DNA of 64,000 bases, taken from contig NZ_QSUN01000006.1 in assembly GCF_003438995.1 (NCBI RefSeq), forward strand, positions 62,001-126,000, read 5' to 3'. The notes below the pieces were generated by a model that was not told the origin of the DNA, made no database searches, and saw only the letters and a list, made by a program, of their open reading frames with translations. Positions 53,115-62,404 of the stretch are shown here, piece by piece. Source of the stretch: Bacteroides sp. OM05-12. Lineage in GTDB: Bacteria; Bacteroidota; Bacteroidia; Bacteroidales; Bacteroidaceae. The position numbers were made by a program, and so were the translations under genes. Every line of letters begins with the position of its first letter. Position 1 is the first letter of the stretch.

Positions 53115-55388
53115 CTAATGAGTATTTATTAATTCAAGAGCTTTATTCAATATATAGTCCTGTTTATTGTATATATCTTCAGGCATAATCTGAACGGGAT
53201 AATCTAATCTGACTCCATTTGGATAAGTACATTCTCCATCAGGGTAATAAACTCCAATACCGGTCATGCGAGTACCATATCCACCGATAAAAGGAATGTA
53301 ACAAACATTCCCCAATACACCACGTGTCATAGTGCCCACAACTTGATGTCTTGGTGCACAACTACATATTAAGCCTATAATCTCAGACTTACTGATAGAG
53401 TTTTCATTAACTAAAATAGAAACATTACCTTTATAATATTCAGCATTCTTTTTTCCTATGTTACACAATTCCGATCTTTTTCTGAACACTCCGGGATTAG
53501 ATAAATCAGAGTAGCTACTAAAAGCATAAATCACTTCATCCGGTAAAAGAAAGTTCGCCAATACCGTATCAATGGCATTATCTATAGGATATTCTCTTAA
53601 ATCTACTATCAATTCTGGAAATGCTTTTATCGAATCCAATTGTTGTGTCAGATCAATCGAAGTATACAACATCGGATTAATATAAGCAATCGTATCATTG
53701 ATTATTCTTTTAGATATCAGAGGTTCTTGTTCCATAGGGGTACCGCCATTAGTTCCACCATAATATCCGAACAAACCTTTCAAAAGAATACTTTTCTCCT
53801 CTCCTTTTCTGATATAAGTAATAGATGCACTATCTTGACTGACAGACAATAAAGGATAGGTGTTAATCATGCCATTTTCGTTAGAGAATGAAAAATATAC
53901 GTCTTTTTCTTTTCTTATATCTTTAATACTTTTTGCATTGATACTTATAATGACATCCCCTAATTCCAATCCGCATTTTTGTGTTTCTTCAAACCAATAT
54001 CCGGTAATTATCAGTCCATCTTTATAAACTTTCGATTCAAACGGAATCTGATAGGATTCATATTGCCCTATATTAAAACCAGTATATGATGTTGGAGAAT
54101 ATGTTTCCGTATGTGCATCTTTAATTTCTGCTGTTAACGAAGTTATAGCTTTTTCAAAATCACTGATATTTTTTGCTTTCACAAATAGACGAATATATTT
54201 GGATAAAAGTAATTGCCAGTTATTTTCAAAATAAGGTCGATACGGATGAAAATAATTAATAATATTCCAATAACGAAATAAGCACAACAATCTATATCCA
54301 TCATCATCCCAACTGATTTTGTCATAAAGAGGTTCAATAAATATCGGATAATCAAGGTGATATAAAGTCACTGAATAATTATAGAACGGTCTTGGTTTAT
54401 TCAATATCTTTTTTAACTGCACACATAGATTATCCCCCAATTCCTGTGAATTTATCCAATTAAAATCAGGGCGAAACAAAATGGAATCTTCGTTTACAGT
54501 TATTTCATTTTTTATAGCTGCCTTATCTAAATCTTGTATCCAACAACATAAAGTGCGTTGCATAGATGTTTTGTCTGCACAATTCATAATTTTAGGTAAA
54601 ATACGGAATAATTCGTAATTCCAATCATACATACCTGACTGTACAGCAGGATGATAATACTTCAAAAATCCCCATACTCTACACAATGTTTCTAAATTCC
54701 GGTAAGTTTCTAAAGAAATACTATCAGTCAAATTAAATTTAAATGACTCATCAAATTCATGATCCAATTCTGCCGGAGTCTCCGGATATATTTCATCTAA
54801 TCTTTTATTATCTACTGAAAATGAAAAATTATCGAACCACAAAACAGCCTTTCCCTTATATTCTACCGCTATATCTGTATTCCATTTAGGAGAAATATTA
54901 GGGATCTTAAGAATAAAATTTTGCCATTTATCTGTAATTTGTAGTTTAGCTTCTTTAAAAATATTATTTGCTTGATAAATATATAATGAAATGGAATCCG
55001 AATATGAAATGTTATTCCCCTTATACCATCCCTCAAAAACTAAACTATCACCTTTAAAACGATATTCACAGAATGAATGTCTAATACTAAAAGAATATAT
55101 GGAATCAGATTTTTCAGGAGATACTTTTAAGGAATACTTTCCATGATGTATCTCTATACTATCTTTTTGAACATCACAATTCCTTTCTAAATTGGTAAAC
55201 CAAATCTTATTCTCTAAAAATGCATAATAATGAAAATACAACTTATTTAGTTCATAGAGTTCTTGCTCACTCATAATGTTATATTTCTCAAAATCAAGAA
55301 ACTCCCGAAACGAAATATATTCCGGCTTCTGTGCAGACAAAGATTGAATAATAGATAATGATACGATTAGTACTATATATTTCTTCAT
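53115..55388 (-). CDS. Secreted S41-family (tail-specific/CTP-like) peptidase
   Basis: This 757-residue protein has a signal peptide ('IVLIVSLSIIQSLSAQ'). A beta-sandwich, carbohydrate-binding-like region (about residues 60-200, 'HHGKYSLKVSPEKSDSIYSFSIRHSF..RFKGDSLVFEGWYKG') is followed by a helical region containing 'RVWGFLKYYHPAV' and 'FRYWNIINYFHPYR', typical of Bacteroidetes S41 proteins. A PDZ-like segment ('LELGDVIISINAKSI') and the catalytic S41 domain follow, with 'LIVDLREYP' and the Ser region 'ILVNENSISKSEIIG'. The start overlaps the stop of a small secreted-peptide ORF by ATGA. Substrate unknown. Confidence 0.85.
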   Translation of the reverse strand: MKKYIVLIVSLSIIQSLSAQKPEYISFREFLDFEKYNIMSEQELYELNKLYFHYYAFLENKIWFTNLERNCDVQKDSIEIHHGKYSLKVSPEKSDSIYSFSIRHSFCEYRFKGDSLVFEGWYKGNNISYSDSISLYIYQANNIFKEAKLQITDKWQNFILKIPNISPKWNTDIAVEYKGKAVLWFDNFSFSVDNKRLDEIYPETPAELDHEFDESFKFNLTDSISLETYRNLETLCRVWGFLKYYHPAVQSGMYDWNYELFRILPKIMNCADKTSMQRTLCCWIQDLDKAAIKNEITVNEDSILFRPDFNWINSQELGDNLCVQLKKILNKPRPFYNYSVTLYHLDYPIFIEPLYDKISWDDDGYRLLCLFRYWNIINYFHPYRPYFENNWQLLLSKYIRLFVKAKNISDFEKAITSLTAEIKDAHTETYSPTSYTGFNIGQYESYQIPFESKVYKDGLIITGYWFEETQKCGLELGDVIISINAKSIKDIRKEKDVYFSFSNENGMINTYPLLSVSQDSASITYIRKGEEKSILLKGLFGYYGGTNGGTPMEQEPLISKRIINDTIAYINPMLYTSIDLTQQLDSIKAFPELIVDLREYPIDNAIDTVLANFLLPDEVIYAFSSYSDLSNPGVFRKRSELCNIGKKNAEYYKGNVSILVNENSISKSEIIGLICSCAPRHQVVGTMTRGVLGNVCYIPFIGGYGTRMTGIGVYYPDGECTYPNGVRLDYPVQIMPEDIYNKQDYILNKALELINTH

Positions 55389-55606
55389 AATGAATATCTA
55401 ATCTTTTCACAATATATTTTCCGAATCTCACAACAATGATTTCCTTTATAGGCAGAAGTCGTATCATTATCGGCAATCCCCTCTCGAATAATTTCTATTA
55501 TGTTATCCCCTGATTGCGCATATAATACGTTAGAGCTCAAGAAAAATAAAAAGAGTACAATATACATTATACTATTTAGCCGTGTTTTTTTGATTGTTAG
55601 TTCCAT
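55385..55606 (-). CDS. Small secreted Cys-containing peptide coupled to the S41 peptidase
   Basis: 73 residues from this ATG (the frame is open from 55663). A strong signal peptide ('IMYIVLFLFFLSSNVLYAQ') leaves a mature peptide of about 42 residues with three Cys ('GNHCCEIRKIYCEKIRYSL' at the end). Its stop codon overlaps the S41 peptidase start as ATGA, so translation is coupled. I recognise no family. It could be a genuine peptide substrate or partner of the protease, or the remnant of the N-terminus of a larger secreted protein after a frameshift. Confidence 0.5.
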   Translation of the reverse strand: MELTIKKTRLNSIMYIVLFLFFLSSNVLYAQSGDNIIEIIREGIADNDTTSAYKGNHCCEIRKIYCEKIRYSL

Positions 55607-55761
55607 ATATTGGTTTTTATCATCAACAAAAATAGCAAATAAAAGTAAATATTGCGACAGCATATTTAAATTTTTCTTTTATCCTAAAACATATTCACTC
55701 TAAAACTGTTAATCTACTTTAATTTATAGACTATCAGGAATCAACTAATACATAAAAAATA

Positions 55762-55791
55762 TAGTTTTGCAAACAACTAACAAATGTGTTA
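55762..55791 (+). promoter_or_regulatory. tetR promoter (-7 TAGTTTTG) and palindromic operator
   Basis: TAGTTTTG at 55762-55769 fits TAnnTTTG. The palindrome TAACAAATGTGTTA (55778-55791) begins at the expected transcription start. The same palindrome, with one change at its centre, lies at 56441-56454 before the efflux operon. Confidence 0.68.
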
Positions 55792-55806
55792 AACATAAAA
55801 GTTAAT

Positions 55807-56421
55807 ATGAAAGAAGAACAAAATACAGAGCAAGCCATACTCAAGGCTGCAGAAAAAGAGTTTATAGAAAAAGGGTATGCTTTAAGCAAGACTACGGAGA
55901 TAGCCAAGGCTGCCGGAGTGACCCATGCCATGTTGCATTACTATTTCAGAACTAAAGAAAACTTGTTTGATAAAGTATTTCAGGAGAAATCAAGATTGAT
56001 AGCCGGCTCCTTTGCATCCATCGTAAATGAAGATCTTCCTTTTCTTGAGAAGGTAGCAAAAAGTGTAGAGATGCATTTTAATTTCTTGATTAATAATCCG
56101 AAATTGGCATTCTTTGTTGTGAGTGAAATCGTAGCGAATAAGGAACGGCAAGATACTTGCAAAAAAATGTTCCTACCGATTATCAATAATACGCTACGGA
56201 AATTGGGTCAATCTATTGATGAAGAGGTTGCAAAGGGAACTATTCGTCATATCGAGCCGTTTGATTTACTTTTATCCGTTATTTCACTAAATGCGTTTGT
56301 ATTTTTGGCACATCCTATCGTTGATATGATAACCAACGGAGATGAGAAAGTATGTGAGGACTTTTTAGAACACCGAAAAAAGGAGAATATAGAACTGATT
56401 ATAAGCAGGCTTAGAAAATAA
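55807..56421 (+). CDS. TetR/AcrR-family transcriptional regulator
   Basis: This 204-residue repressor has an N-terminal TetR HTH: 'TEQAILKAAEKEFIEKGYALSKTTEIAKAAGVTHAMLHYYFRTKENLFDKVF' spans residues ~5-57, and the C-terminal all-helical ligand domain follows. The frame opens at 55786, but the ATG at 55807 lies just after the operator and gives the usual length. Two copies of TAACAAATNTGTTA, one at its own promoter and one at the exporter operon, imply that it represses both and is released by an exported substrate. That is inference from operator placement. Confidence 0.92.
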   Translation: MKEEQNTEQAILKAAEKEFIEKGYALSKTTEIAKAAGVTHAMLHYYFRTKENLFDKVFQEKSRLIAGSFASIVNEDLPFLEKVAKSVEMHFNFLINNPKLAFFVVSEIVANKERQDTCKKMFLPIINNTLRKLGQSIDEEVAKGTIRHIEPFDLLLSVISLNAFVFLAHPIVDMITNGDEKVCEDFLEHRKKENIELIISRLRK

Positions 56422-56440
56422 TATTTTTTTGCTTTGTTAC

Positions 56441-56454
56441 TAACAAATATGTTA
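56441..56454 (+). promoter_or_regulatory. TetR operator upstream of the ABC exporter operon
   Basis: TAACAAATATGTTA, a 14-bp perfect palindrome, matches the site at 55778-55791 in 13 of 14 positions. It sits 34 bp before the first exporter gene, next to T-rich -7-like DNA at 56424-56436. Confidence 0.7.
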
Positions 56455-56487
56455 GACATAGTAGTTAATAAATAATTCACATAAATA

Positions 56488-57750
56488 ATGAAAAAAGTAA
56501 TTCAAACGGTTATTGCCATCCTCTTTTGTCCATTATCTGTGCTGTATGGGCAACTGACAATCGAAAAGTGTCAGCAGTTGGCGCAAGAAAATTATCCTTT
56601 GGTAAAACAGTATGGACTGATTGAAAAATCCAAAGAATACAGTTTGTCTAATGCAAACAAGGGATACTTACCACAGTTGAGTCTATCGGGAAAGATCAGT
56701 TACCAATCGGATGTGACAGAACTGCCTATAAAGATTCCGAATGTAGACATTGACGGAATGCGTAAAGATCAGTATCAGGCTGTTTTGGAATTAAATCAAA
56801 CGATTTGGGACGGCGGTGCCATTAAAACTCAAAAACGAATGGTACGAGCCGGAGCAGAAGTAGATGCAACTAAGCTGGAAGTGGATTTATATCAGATTAA
56901 TGACCGAATAAACCAGCTTTTCTTTGGAATACTTCTTATGGATGCCCAACTGAAGCAAAACAATTTATTGCAAGACGAGCTGCAAAGAAGTTATCATCAG
57001 GTAGCAGCATACGTGGAAAATGGGATTGCAAATCAGGCGGATTTGGATGCGGTAAAAGTAGAGCAATTAAATGCTATTCAACGAAAAAATGAAATGGAAG
57101 TTACACAAAAAGCCTATTGTGAAATGCTTTCGGCAATGATTGGGACGAAAGTGGATAATAGTCAACAACTCGTTAAGCCCAAAGAAGATGCGCTTCTGTC
57201 TTCCTATGAAATCAAACGCCCGGAACTCAACCTGTTTGAGAAACAAGATGCACAACTGGATATACAAAAACAAATGTTGCAAGCTAAAAATATGCCTAAA
57301 TTTGGTTTGTTTGTACAAGGAGCATACGCTAATCCCGGATTGAATATGCTAAAGAATGAATTTACACCTTATTATATAGCAGGTGTCCGACTGTCCTGGA
57401 ACTTTGGCAACCTGTATACCAAAAAGACGGAAAGCAAGCAGATTGAGATAAACCGCAACAGTATAAACGTACAACGGGAAACATTCCTCTTTAATACTAA
57501 TTTGGAAATGACTCAAAATAATAATGAAATAGAAAAGCTGACCCGGCTGATGAAAGATGATAATGAAATCATCAAATTGCGTACAAATATCCGTAATTCC
57601 GCCGAAGCTAAGGTGGCCAACGGCACATTAACGGTCATAGAAATGCTTCGTGAGGTGACAGCCGAAGATCAGGCAAAACAAAACAAGGCGTTACATGAAG
57701 TACAGTTGCTAATGGCTATTTATAATCTTAAAAACACAACAAATAATTAA
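56488..57750 (+). CDS. TolC-family outer-membrane channel of the ABC exporter
   Basis: This 420-residue protein has a signal peptide ('VIQTVIAILFCPLSVLYGQ') and the TolC/OEP layout: 'LTIEKCQQLAQENYPLVKQYGLIEKSKEYSLSNANKGYLPQLSLSG', a long helical region, 'VENGIANQADLDAVKVEQLNA', a second repeat with 'GAYANPGLNMLKNEFTPYYIAGVRLSWNFGNLY' and the final 'VANGTLTVIEMLREVTAEDQAKQNKALHEVQLLMAIYNLK'. It is first in a five-gene operon that encodes a complete cell-envelope-spanning exporter. Confidence 0.9.
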   Translation: MKKVIQTVIAILFCPLSVLYGQLTIEKCQQLAQENYPLVKQYGLIEKSKEYSLSNANKGYLPQLSLSGKISYQSDVTELPIKIPNVDIDGMRKDQYQAVLELNQTIWDGGAIKTQKRMVRAGAEVDATKLEVDLYQINDRINQLFFGILLMDAQLKQNNLLQDELQRSYHQVAAYVENGIANQADLDAVKVEQLNAIQRKNEMEVTQKAYCEMLSAMIGTKVDNSQQLVKPKEDALLSSYEIKRPELNLFEKQDAQLDIQKQMLQAKNMPKFGLFVQGAYANPGLNMLKNEFTPYYIAGVRLSWNFGNLYTKKTESKQIEINRNSINVQRETFLFNTNLEMTQNNNEIEKLTRLMKDDNEIIKLRTNIRNSAEAKVANGTLTVIEMLREVTAEDQAKQNKALHEVQLLMAIYNLKNTTNN

Positions 57751-57763
57751 ATCATCTTAGAAT

Positions 57764-58675
57764 ATGAAAACAGTAAAGAATGTATTGTTTTATGCAATAT
57801 TTTTATCATTAACCGCAGCTTGCGGTAATGGCAACGGCGACTATGACGCGTCCGGTACGTTTGAATCCACTGAAATTATTGTTTCAGCCGAAGCAAACGG
57901 GAAAATCATGCGCTTCAACGTGGAAGAGGGAGATCTGCTGAAAGACGGACAAGAGGTGGGATACATTGACACGGTGCAATTGTATTTGAAAAAGATGCAA
58001 TTACTGACAAGCGTGAAGTCGGTACAAAGCCGTCGTTCTGATATTGCCAAACAAATCGCTGCAACAAAAGAGCAGATAGCAAAGGCTGAAAAAGAGAAAA
58101 AAAGGAATGAGAACCTTTTGAAATCCAATGCTGCCACACAAAAACAAGTAGATGATATCGATTCTCAACTGGCCGTATTGCAAAAACAACTTGCTGCACA
58201 AATATCAACGTTACAGAACAGCAACCAGAGTGTAACGGAAGAAAGTTCGGCTATGGAGATTCAAGTAGCACAAGTAGAAGATCAATTGCAGAAAAGCCAT
58301 ATCATCAGTCCGATAAACGGCACTGTCCTGTCTAAATATGCAGAAGCAGGAGAACTTGCCACACAAGGAAAGCCGCTTTTCAAAATAGCGGATATTGAGA
58401 ATATGTACCTTCGCGCTTACATTATAGCCGACCAGCTTACCCAAATGAAGTTGGGACAGGAAGTTAAAGTCTTTGCCGACTATGGAGAAGACGGTAAGCG
58501 GGAATATACCGGTAAAGTAACTTGGATTTCCGACAAAGCGGAGTTTACTCCCAAGACTATTCAGACGAGAGACGAACGCGCCAATTTAGTCTATGCAGTA
58601 AAAATAGCTGTAAAAAATGACGGATATCTAAAGATAGGAATGTACGGAGAAGTCAAGATATTAAGCGAGAAATGA
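57764..58675 (+). CDS. HlyD/YbhG-type membrane fusion lipoprotein
   Basis: This 303-residue adaptor has a lipoprotein signal (lipobox 'LTAAC', Cys ~20). The lipoyl half is 'ASGTFESTEIIVSAEANGKIMRFNVEEGDLLKDGQEVGYIDT', followed by a long coiled-coil hairpin (~75-165, 'IAATKEQIAKAEKEKKRNENLLKSNAATQKQVDDIDSQL'), the second lipoyl half 'SHIISPINGTVLSKYAEAGELATQGKPLFKIADIENMYLRAYI' and a beta-barrel. It resembles YbhG of the YbhGFSR exporter. The stop overlaps the ATPase start (ATGA). Confidence 0.9.
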   Translation: MKTVKNVLFYAIFLSLTAACGNGNGDYDASGTFESTEIIVSAEANGKIMRFNVEEGDLLKDGQEVGYIDTVQLYLKKMQLLTSVKSVQSRRSDIAKQIAATKEQIAKAEKEKKRNENLLKSNAATQKQVDDIDSQLAVLQKQLAAQISTLQNSNQSVTEESSAMEIQVAQVEDQLQKSHIISPINGTVLSKYAEAGELATQGKPLFKIADIENMYLRAYIIADQLTQMKLGQEVKVFADYGEDGKREYTGKVTWISDKAEFTPKTIQTRDERANLVYAVKIAVKNDGYLKIGMYGEVKILSEK

Positions 58676-60135
58676 TGGAAAATGTAGTTTCGGTAAGAGA
58701 AATTGCTAAAAGTTACGGCAATGTACGTGCACTCACCGGCATCTCATTCGATATATCCAAAGGGGAAATATTCGGATTAATCGGACCGGACGGTGCAGGT
58801 AAAACGACTCTATTCCGTATTCTGAATACGTTAATTCTGCCGGATGAAGGAGTCGCCACAGTGGATGGGCTGGATGTAGTGGAAGAATACAAAGAAATAC
58901 GTAAACGCGTGGGATATATGCCGGGACGTTTTTCTCTTTATCAGGATCTGACAGTGGAAGAAAACCTGACTTTCTTTGCCACCTTGTTTAATACGACCAT
59001 TCAGGAGAATTATCATTTGGTGGAAGACATTTATACCCAAATAGAGCCATTCAAGAATCGTCGTGCAGGGAAGTTATCCGGAGGTATGAAACAAAAACTG
59101 GCATTAAGCTGTGCTTTGATCCATAAACCAACTGTACTATTTCTCGATGAGCCTACCACCGGTGTCGATCCCGTCTCACGAAAAGAGTTTTGGGAAATGC
59201 TCAAACGTCTGAAAGAAGAAGGAATCACAATTGTAGTTTCCACGCCTTACATGGACGAAATTCGCCGTTGTGACCGTATTGCCTTCATAAACAATGGAGA
59301 GATTAAAGGCATTGACACACCAGAACAGATATTATCCCGCTTCAGTGATATTCTTTGTCCGCCGGGATTGGAACGGAAAGAAACTACCGCACATAAGGAA
59401 TATGCCATAAAAGTGGAGAACTTAACCAAACAATTCGGGGAGTTTACCGCAGTAGACCATATTTCTTTTCAAGTGGAAAAGGGGGAAGTATTCGGTTTCT
59501 TAGGAGCCAACGGTGCGGGAAAAACAACTGCCATGCGTATGCTTTGCGGATTGTCCAGACCGACTTCGGGTACAGGAACGGTTGCCGGATTCGATGTTAC
59601 CACGCAACCGGAACTGATTAAGAAGAATATCGGATACATGAGCCAAAAGTTCTCACTTTATGAAGACCTGAAAGTATGGGAAAACATTCGTTTGTTTGCC
59701 GGAATATATGGCATGAAAAGCAAAGATATCGACCGGAAAACGGATGAGCTTCTCTCCAGTTTGGGATTTATGGAAGAGAGAAATACATTGGTAAAGTCTC
59801 TCCCACTCGGATGGAAACAAAAGCTGGCGTTCTCGGTTTCTATTTTCCATGAACCGCACATCGTCTTCTTGGATGAGCCCACCGGAGGTGTAGACCCGAA
59901 GACGCGCCGTCAGTTCTGGGAGCTGATTTATCAGGCTGCCGACCGTGGAATTACCGTTTTCGTAACAACCCATTACATGGATGAAGCCGAATACTGTAAC
60001 CGGGTATCTATTATGGTAGACGGGAAAATAGAAGCGTTGGATACCCCGACAAAATTAAAACAACAGTTCAACGTGCCGGACATGGATGGTGTGTTCAGAC
60101 AGTTGGCACGTAAAGCAACTCGTAAAGCTGATTAA
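58672..60135 (+). CDS. Double-NBD ABC transporter ATPase (YbhF-like)
   Basis: This 487-residue protein is two ABC ATPases fused. NBD1 (residues ~5-225) has Walker A 'GPDGAGKTTL', signature 'LSGGMKQKLAL' and Walker B 'VLFLDEPTTGVDP'. NBD2 (~245-470) has Walker A 'GANGAGKTTA' and Walker B 'IVFLDEPTGGVDP', but its signature is degenerate: 'LPLGWKQKLAF' instead of LSGGQ. That suggests one of the two ATP sites is weak. It powers the two ABC-2 permeases encoded next (gap 2 bp). The double-ATPase, two-permease arrangement is that of the YbhFSR drug exporter. Confidence 0.94.
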   Translation: MMENVVSVREIAKSYGNVRALTGISFDISKGEIFGLIGPDGAGKTTLFRILNTLILPDEGVATVDGLDVVEEYKEIRKRVGYMPGRFSLYQDLTVEENLTFFATLFNTTIQENYHLVEDIYTQIEPFKNRRAGKLSGGMKQKLALSCALIHKPTVLFLDEPTTGVDPVSRKEFWEMLKRLKEEGITIVVSTPYMDEIRRCDRIAFINNGEIKGIDTPEQILSRFSDILCPPGLERKETTAHKEYAIKVENLTKQFGEFTAVDHISFQVEKGEVFGFLGANGAGKTTAMRMLCGLSRPTSGTGTVAGFDVTTQPELIKKNIGYMSQKFSLYEDLKVWENIRLFAGIYGMKSKDIDRKTDELLSSLGFMEERNTLVKSLPLGWKQKLAFSVSIFHEPHIVFLDEPTGGVDPKTRRQFWELIYQAADRGITVFVTTHYMDEAEYCNRVSIMVDGKIEALDTPTKLKQQFNVPDMDGVFRQLARKATRKAD

Positions 60136-60137
60136 TT

Positions 60138-61229
60138 ATGAAACAATTTCTTTCATTCGTACGCAAAGAGTTCTATCATATATTCCGGGACAAACGGACG
60201 ATATTGATTCTGCTCGGTATGCCCGTCGTAGAGATTCTGTTGTTCGGCTTTGCCATTACAACGGAAGTCAACAATATCCGCGTGGCAGTATTGGACCCGT
60301 CAAACGATACATTTACGCAGAAAATAATCGAAAAACTGGATGCAAATGCCTATTTCATGGTTACCAAACGCTTGAACAATACTTCTGAAATAGAGAAAGT
60401 GTTCCGGAAAGACGAAGCGGATATGGTAATGGCTTTCAGTGAAAACTTTGATGAAAACATATATCATACCGGTGACGCGGGTATACAACTAATCGTTGAT
60501 GCCACAGACCCCAACACGGCCAGTATGCTGACGAATTACGCGAAAAGCGTTTTGGCTTCTACGGTAAGTGGTTCGCCTCAAAATATAGAGACCAAGCTCC
60601 TTTATAACCCGCAAATGAAAAGTGCATATAATTTTGTGCCGGGTGTAATGGGACTGATTCTGATGCTTATCTGTGCCATGATGACCTCTATTTCCATCGT
60701 TCGGGAAAAAGAAACGGGCACAATGGAAGTATTGTTGGTATCTCCGATACGTCCTATTTTCATCATCATAGCCAAAGCCGTTCCCTATTTCGTCATCTCA
60801 TGCATTAATTTGATTACAATTTTATTATTGTCGGTCTATGTATTGCACGTTCCAGTAGCAGGAAGTTTATTCTGGCTAAGCATATTGTCAATGCTTTTCA
60901 TCTTCGTGGCATTGGCTTTGGGATTACTTATTTCCACTATCGCAGAGACTCAGGTTGCTGCGATGCTTATCTCCGGTATGGCAATGATGATGCCTGTCAT
61001 GCTCTTGTCGGGAATGATTTTCCCTACTGAAAGTATGCCTGCCATCCTGCAATGGATATCCAATATCATTCCGGCAAAATGGTACATCATAGCAGTAAAA
61101 AAGATTATGATAGAAGGATTGGATATATCTTTTGCCCTTAAAGAATTGGGTATTTTATTATTGATGGCCACCGTTATCATAACGATAAGCCTGAAAAAAT
61201 TCAATGAAAGATTATCAACTAACAATTAA
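60138..61229 (+). CDS. ABC-2 type permease (YbhS-like)
   Basis: This 363-residue protein has an N-terminal membrane helix ('TILILLGMPVVEILLFGFAI'), a periplasmic domain (~45-165, 'VAVLDPSNDTFTQKIIEKLDAN') and five C-terminal helices (~170-360). The ABC-2 motif 'SIVREKETGTMEVLLVSPIRP' and 'LSGMIFPTESMPAILQWISNIIPAKWYI' lie there. Together with the next gene it should form the heterodimeric export channel. Substrates are likely hydrophobic drugs, by analogy with YbhS. Confidence 0.92.
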   Translation: MKQFLSFVRKEFYHIFRDKRTILILLGMPVVEILLFGFAITTEVNNIRVAVLDPSNDTFTQKIIEKLDANAYFMVTKRLNNTSEIEKVFRKDEADMVMAFSENFDENIYHTGDAGIQLIVDATDPNTASMLTNYAKSVLASTVSGSPQNIETKLLYNPQMKSAYNFVPGVMGLILMLICAMMTSISIVREKETGTMEVLLVSPIRPIFIIIAKAVPYFVISCINLITILLLSVYVLHVPVAGSLFWLSILSMLFIFVALALGLLISTIAETQVAAMLISGMAMMMPVMLLSGMIFPTESMPAILQWISNIIPAKWYIIAVKKIMIEGLDISFALKELGILLLMATVIITISLKKFNERLSTNN

Positions 61230-61233
61230 GATA

Positions 61234-62322
61234 ATGATACTAAAGTTCTTGATAGAGAAAGAGTTTAAGCAGTTGCTTAGAAATCCGGTATTACCCAGAC
61301 TCATACTCCTATTCCCTTGTATGATGATGCTGTTGATGCCATGGGCTGCCAACTTGGAGATAAAGGATAATAATCTTTGTGTGGTAGACAATGACCATAG
61401 CCCGTCTTCCCGCAGATTGATTGAGAAGGTGTCCGGCTCCGACTATTTTAACTTGAAGCAAAATGCATCTTCATACGAAGAAGCGATGCTCTATATAGAA
61501 AAAGGAGAAGCGGATATTATTCTTGAGATACCTCGCCATTTTGAAAAGAACATGGTAAAGGAGAATAAAGTAAATGTAATGATTTCCGCCAATACGGTAA
61601 ATGGTACAAAAGGGGGATTGGGAAGTTCTTATCTGGCTTCTATCGTCAGTGATTTCTCCAATACATCCGAAGCAAAACCGGCTATTCAAATGTCTGTGCT
61701 TAACTTGTTCAACCCTCATTTGAATTATAAAGTCTTTATGATTCCAGCACTGATGGTCATGCTACTTACAATGCTTTGCGGCTTCTTACCATCATTGAAT
61801 ATTGTGGGCGAGAAAGAGGTAGGTACAATCGAGCAAATAAATGTGACGCCTGTCGGTAAATTCAGCTTTATCCTGGCAAAGATCATCCCCTATTGGATAA
61901 TCGGATTAATCGTATTGAGCATTTGTTTCTTTTTGGCAAAAGTTCTCTACGGTGTTGCTCCTGCCGGCAATTTAGGCACGATTTATTTCTTTGCCTGCCT
62001 GTTTATTTTAGTAATATCCGGTTTCGGTCTGATTATCTCCAATCACTCCGCTACCATGCAGCAGGCCATGTTCGTAATGTTCTTCTTTATGATTATCTTC
62101 ATCCTGATGAGCGGGCTGTTCACTCCGATAAACAGTATGCCTCATTGGGCGCAATGGATTACGGTATTCAATCCTCTCACCTATTTTATTCAGGTCATGA
62201 GAATGGTTTATCTGAAAGGCAGCGGCATTGGAGAGCTGGGCACACAGTTTATAGCGTTATGCAGCTTTATGCTATTCTTTAATACTTGGGCTGTGCTTAG
62301 TTATAGAAAGACAAATAGTTAA
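61234..62322 (+). CDS. ABC-2 type permease (YbhR-like)
   Basis: This 362-residue protein is parallel in layout to the preceding gene: an N-terminal helix ('LILLFPCMMMLLMPWA'), a periplasmic domain ('LCVVDNDHSPSSRRLIEKVSGSDYFNLKQNASSYEEAMLYIEKGEADIILEIP') and C-terminal helices with 'NIVGEKEVGTIEQINVTPVG' and 'MSGLFTPINSMPHWAQWITVFNPLTYFIQVMRMV'. The frame opens at 61204 inside the upstream gene; the ATG at 61234, 4 bp after its stop, is the likely start. It is last gene of the operon, before a strong terminator. Confidence 0.92.
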   Translation: MILKFLIEKEFKQLLRNPVLPRLILLFPCMMMLLMPWAANLEIKDNNLCVVDNDHSPSSRRLIEKVSGSDYFNLKQNASSYEEAMLYIEKGEADIILEIPRHFEKNMVKENKVNVMISANTVNGTKGGLGSSYLASIVSDFSNTSEAKPAIQMSVLNLFNPHLNYKVFMIPALMVMLLTMLCGFLPSLNIVGEKEVGTIEQINVTPVGKFSFILAKIIPYWIIGLIVLSICFFLAKVLYGVAPAGNLGTIYFFACLFILVISGFGLIISNHSATMQQAMFVMFFFMIIFILMSGLFTPINSMPHWAQWITVFNPLTYFIQVMRMVYLKGSGIGELGTQFIALCSFMLFFNTWAVLSYRKTNS

Positions 62323-62342
62323 AGGAAGCAGGTGAAAATATA

Positions 62343-62384
62343 TGTGAGGGACTTTATTTATTTTTATAAATAAAGTCCCTCACA
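62343..62384. terminator. Strong bidirectional terminator after the exporter operon
   Basis: TGTGAGGGACTTTATTTAT pairs perfectly with ATAAATAAAGTCCCTCACA around a 4-nt loop, followed by TTACTTTTA. It lies between converging genes. Confidence 0.82.
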
Positions 62385-62404
62385 TTACTTTTATGAGAAA
62401 TATT

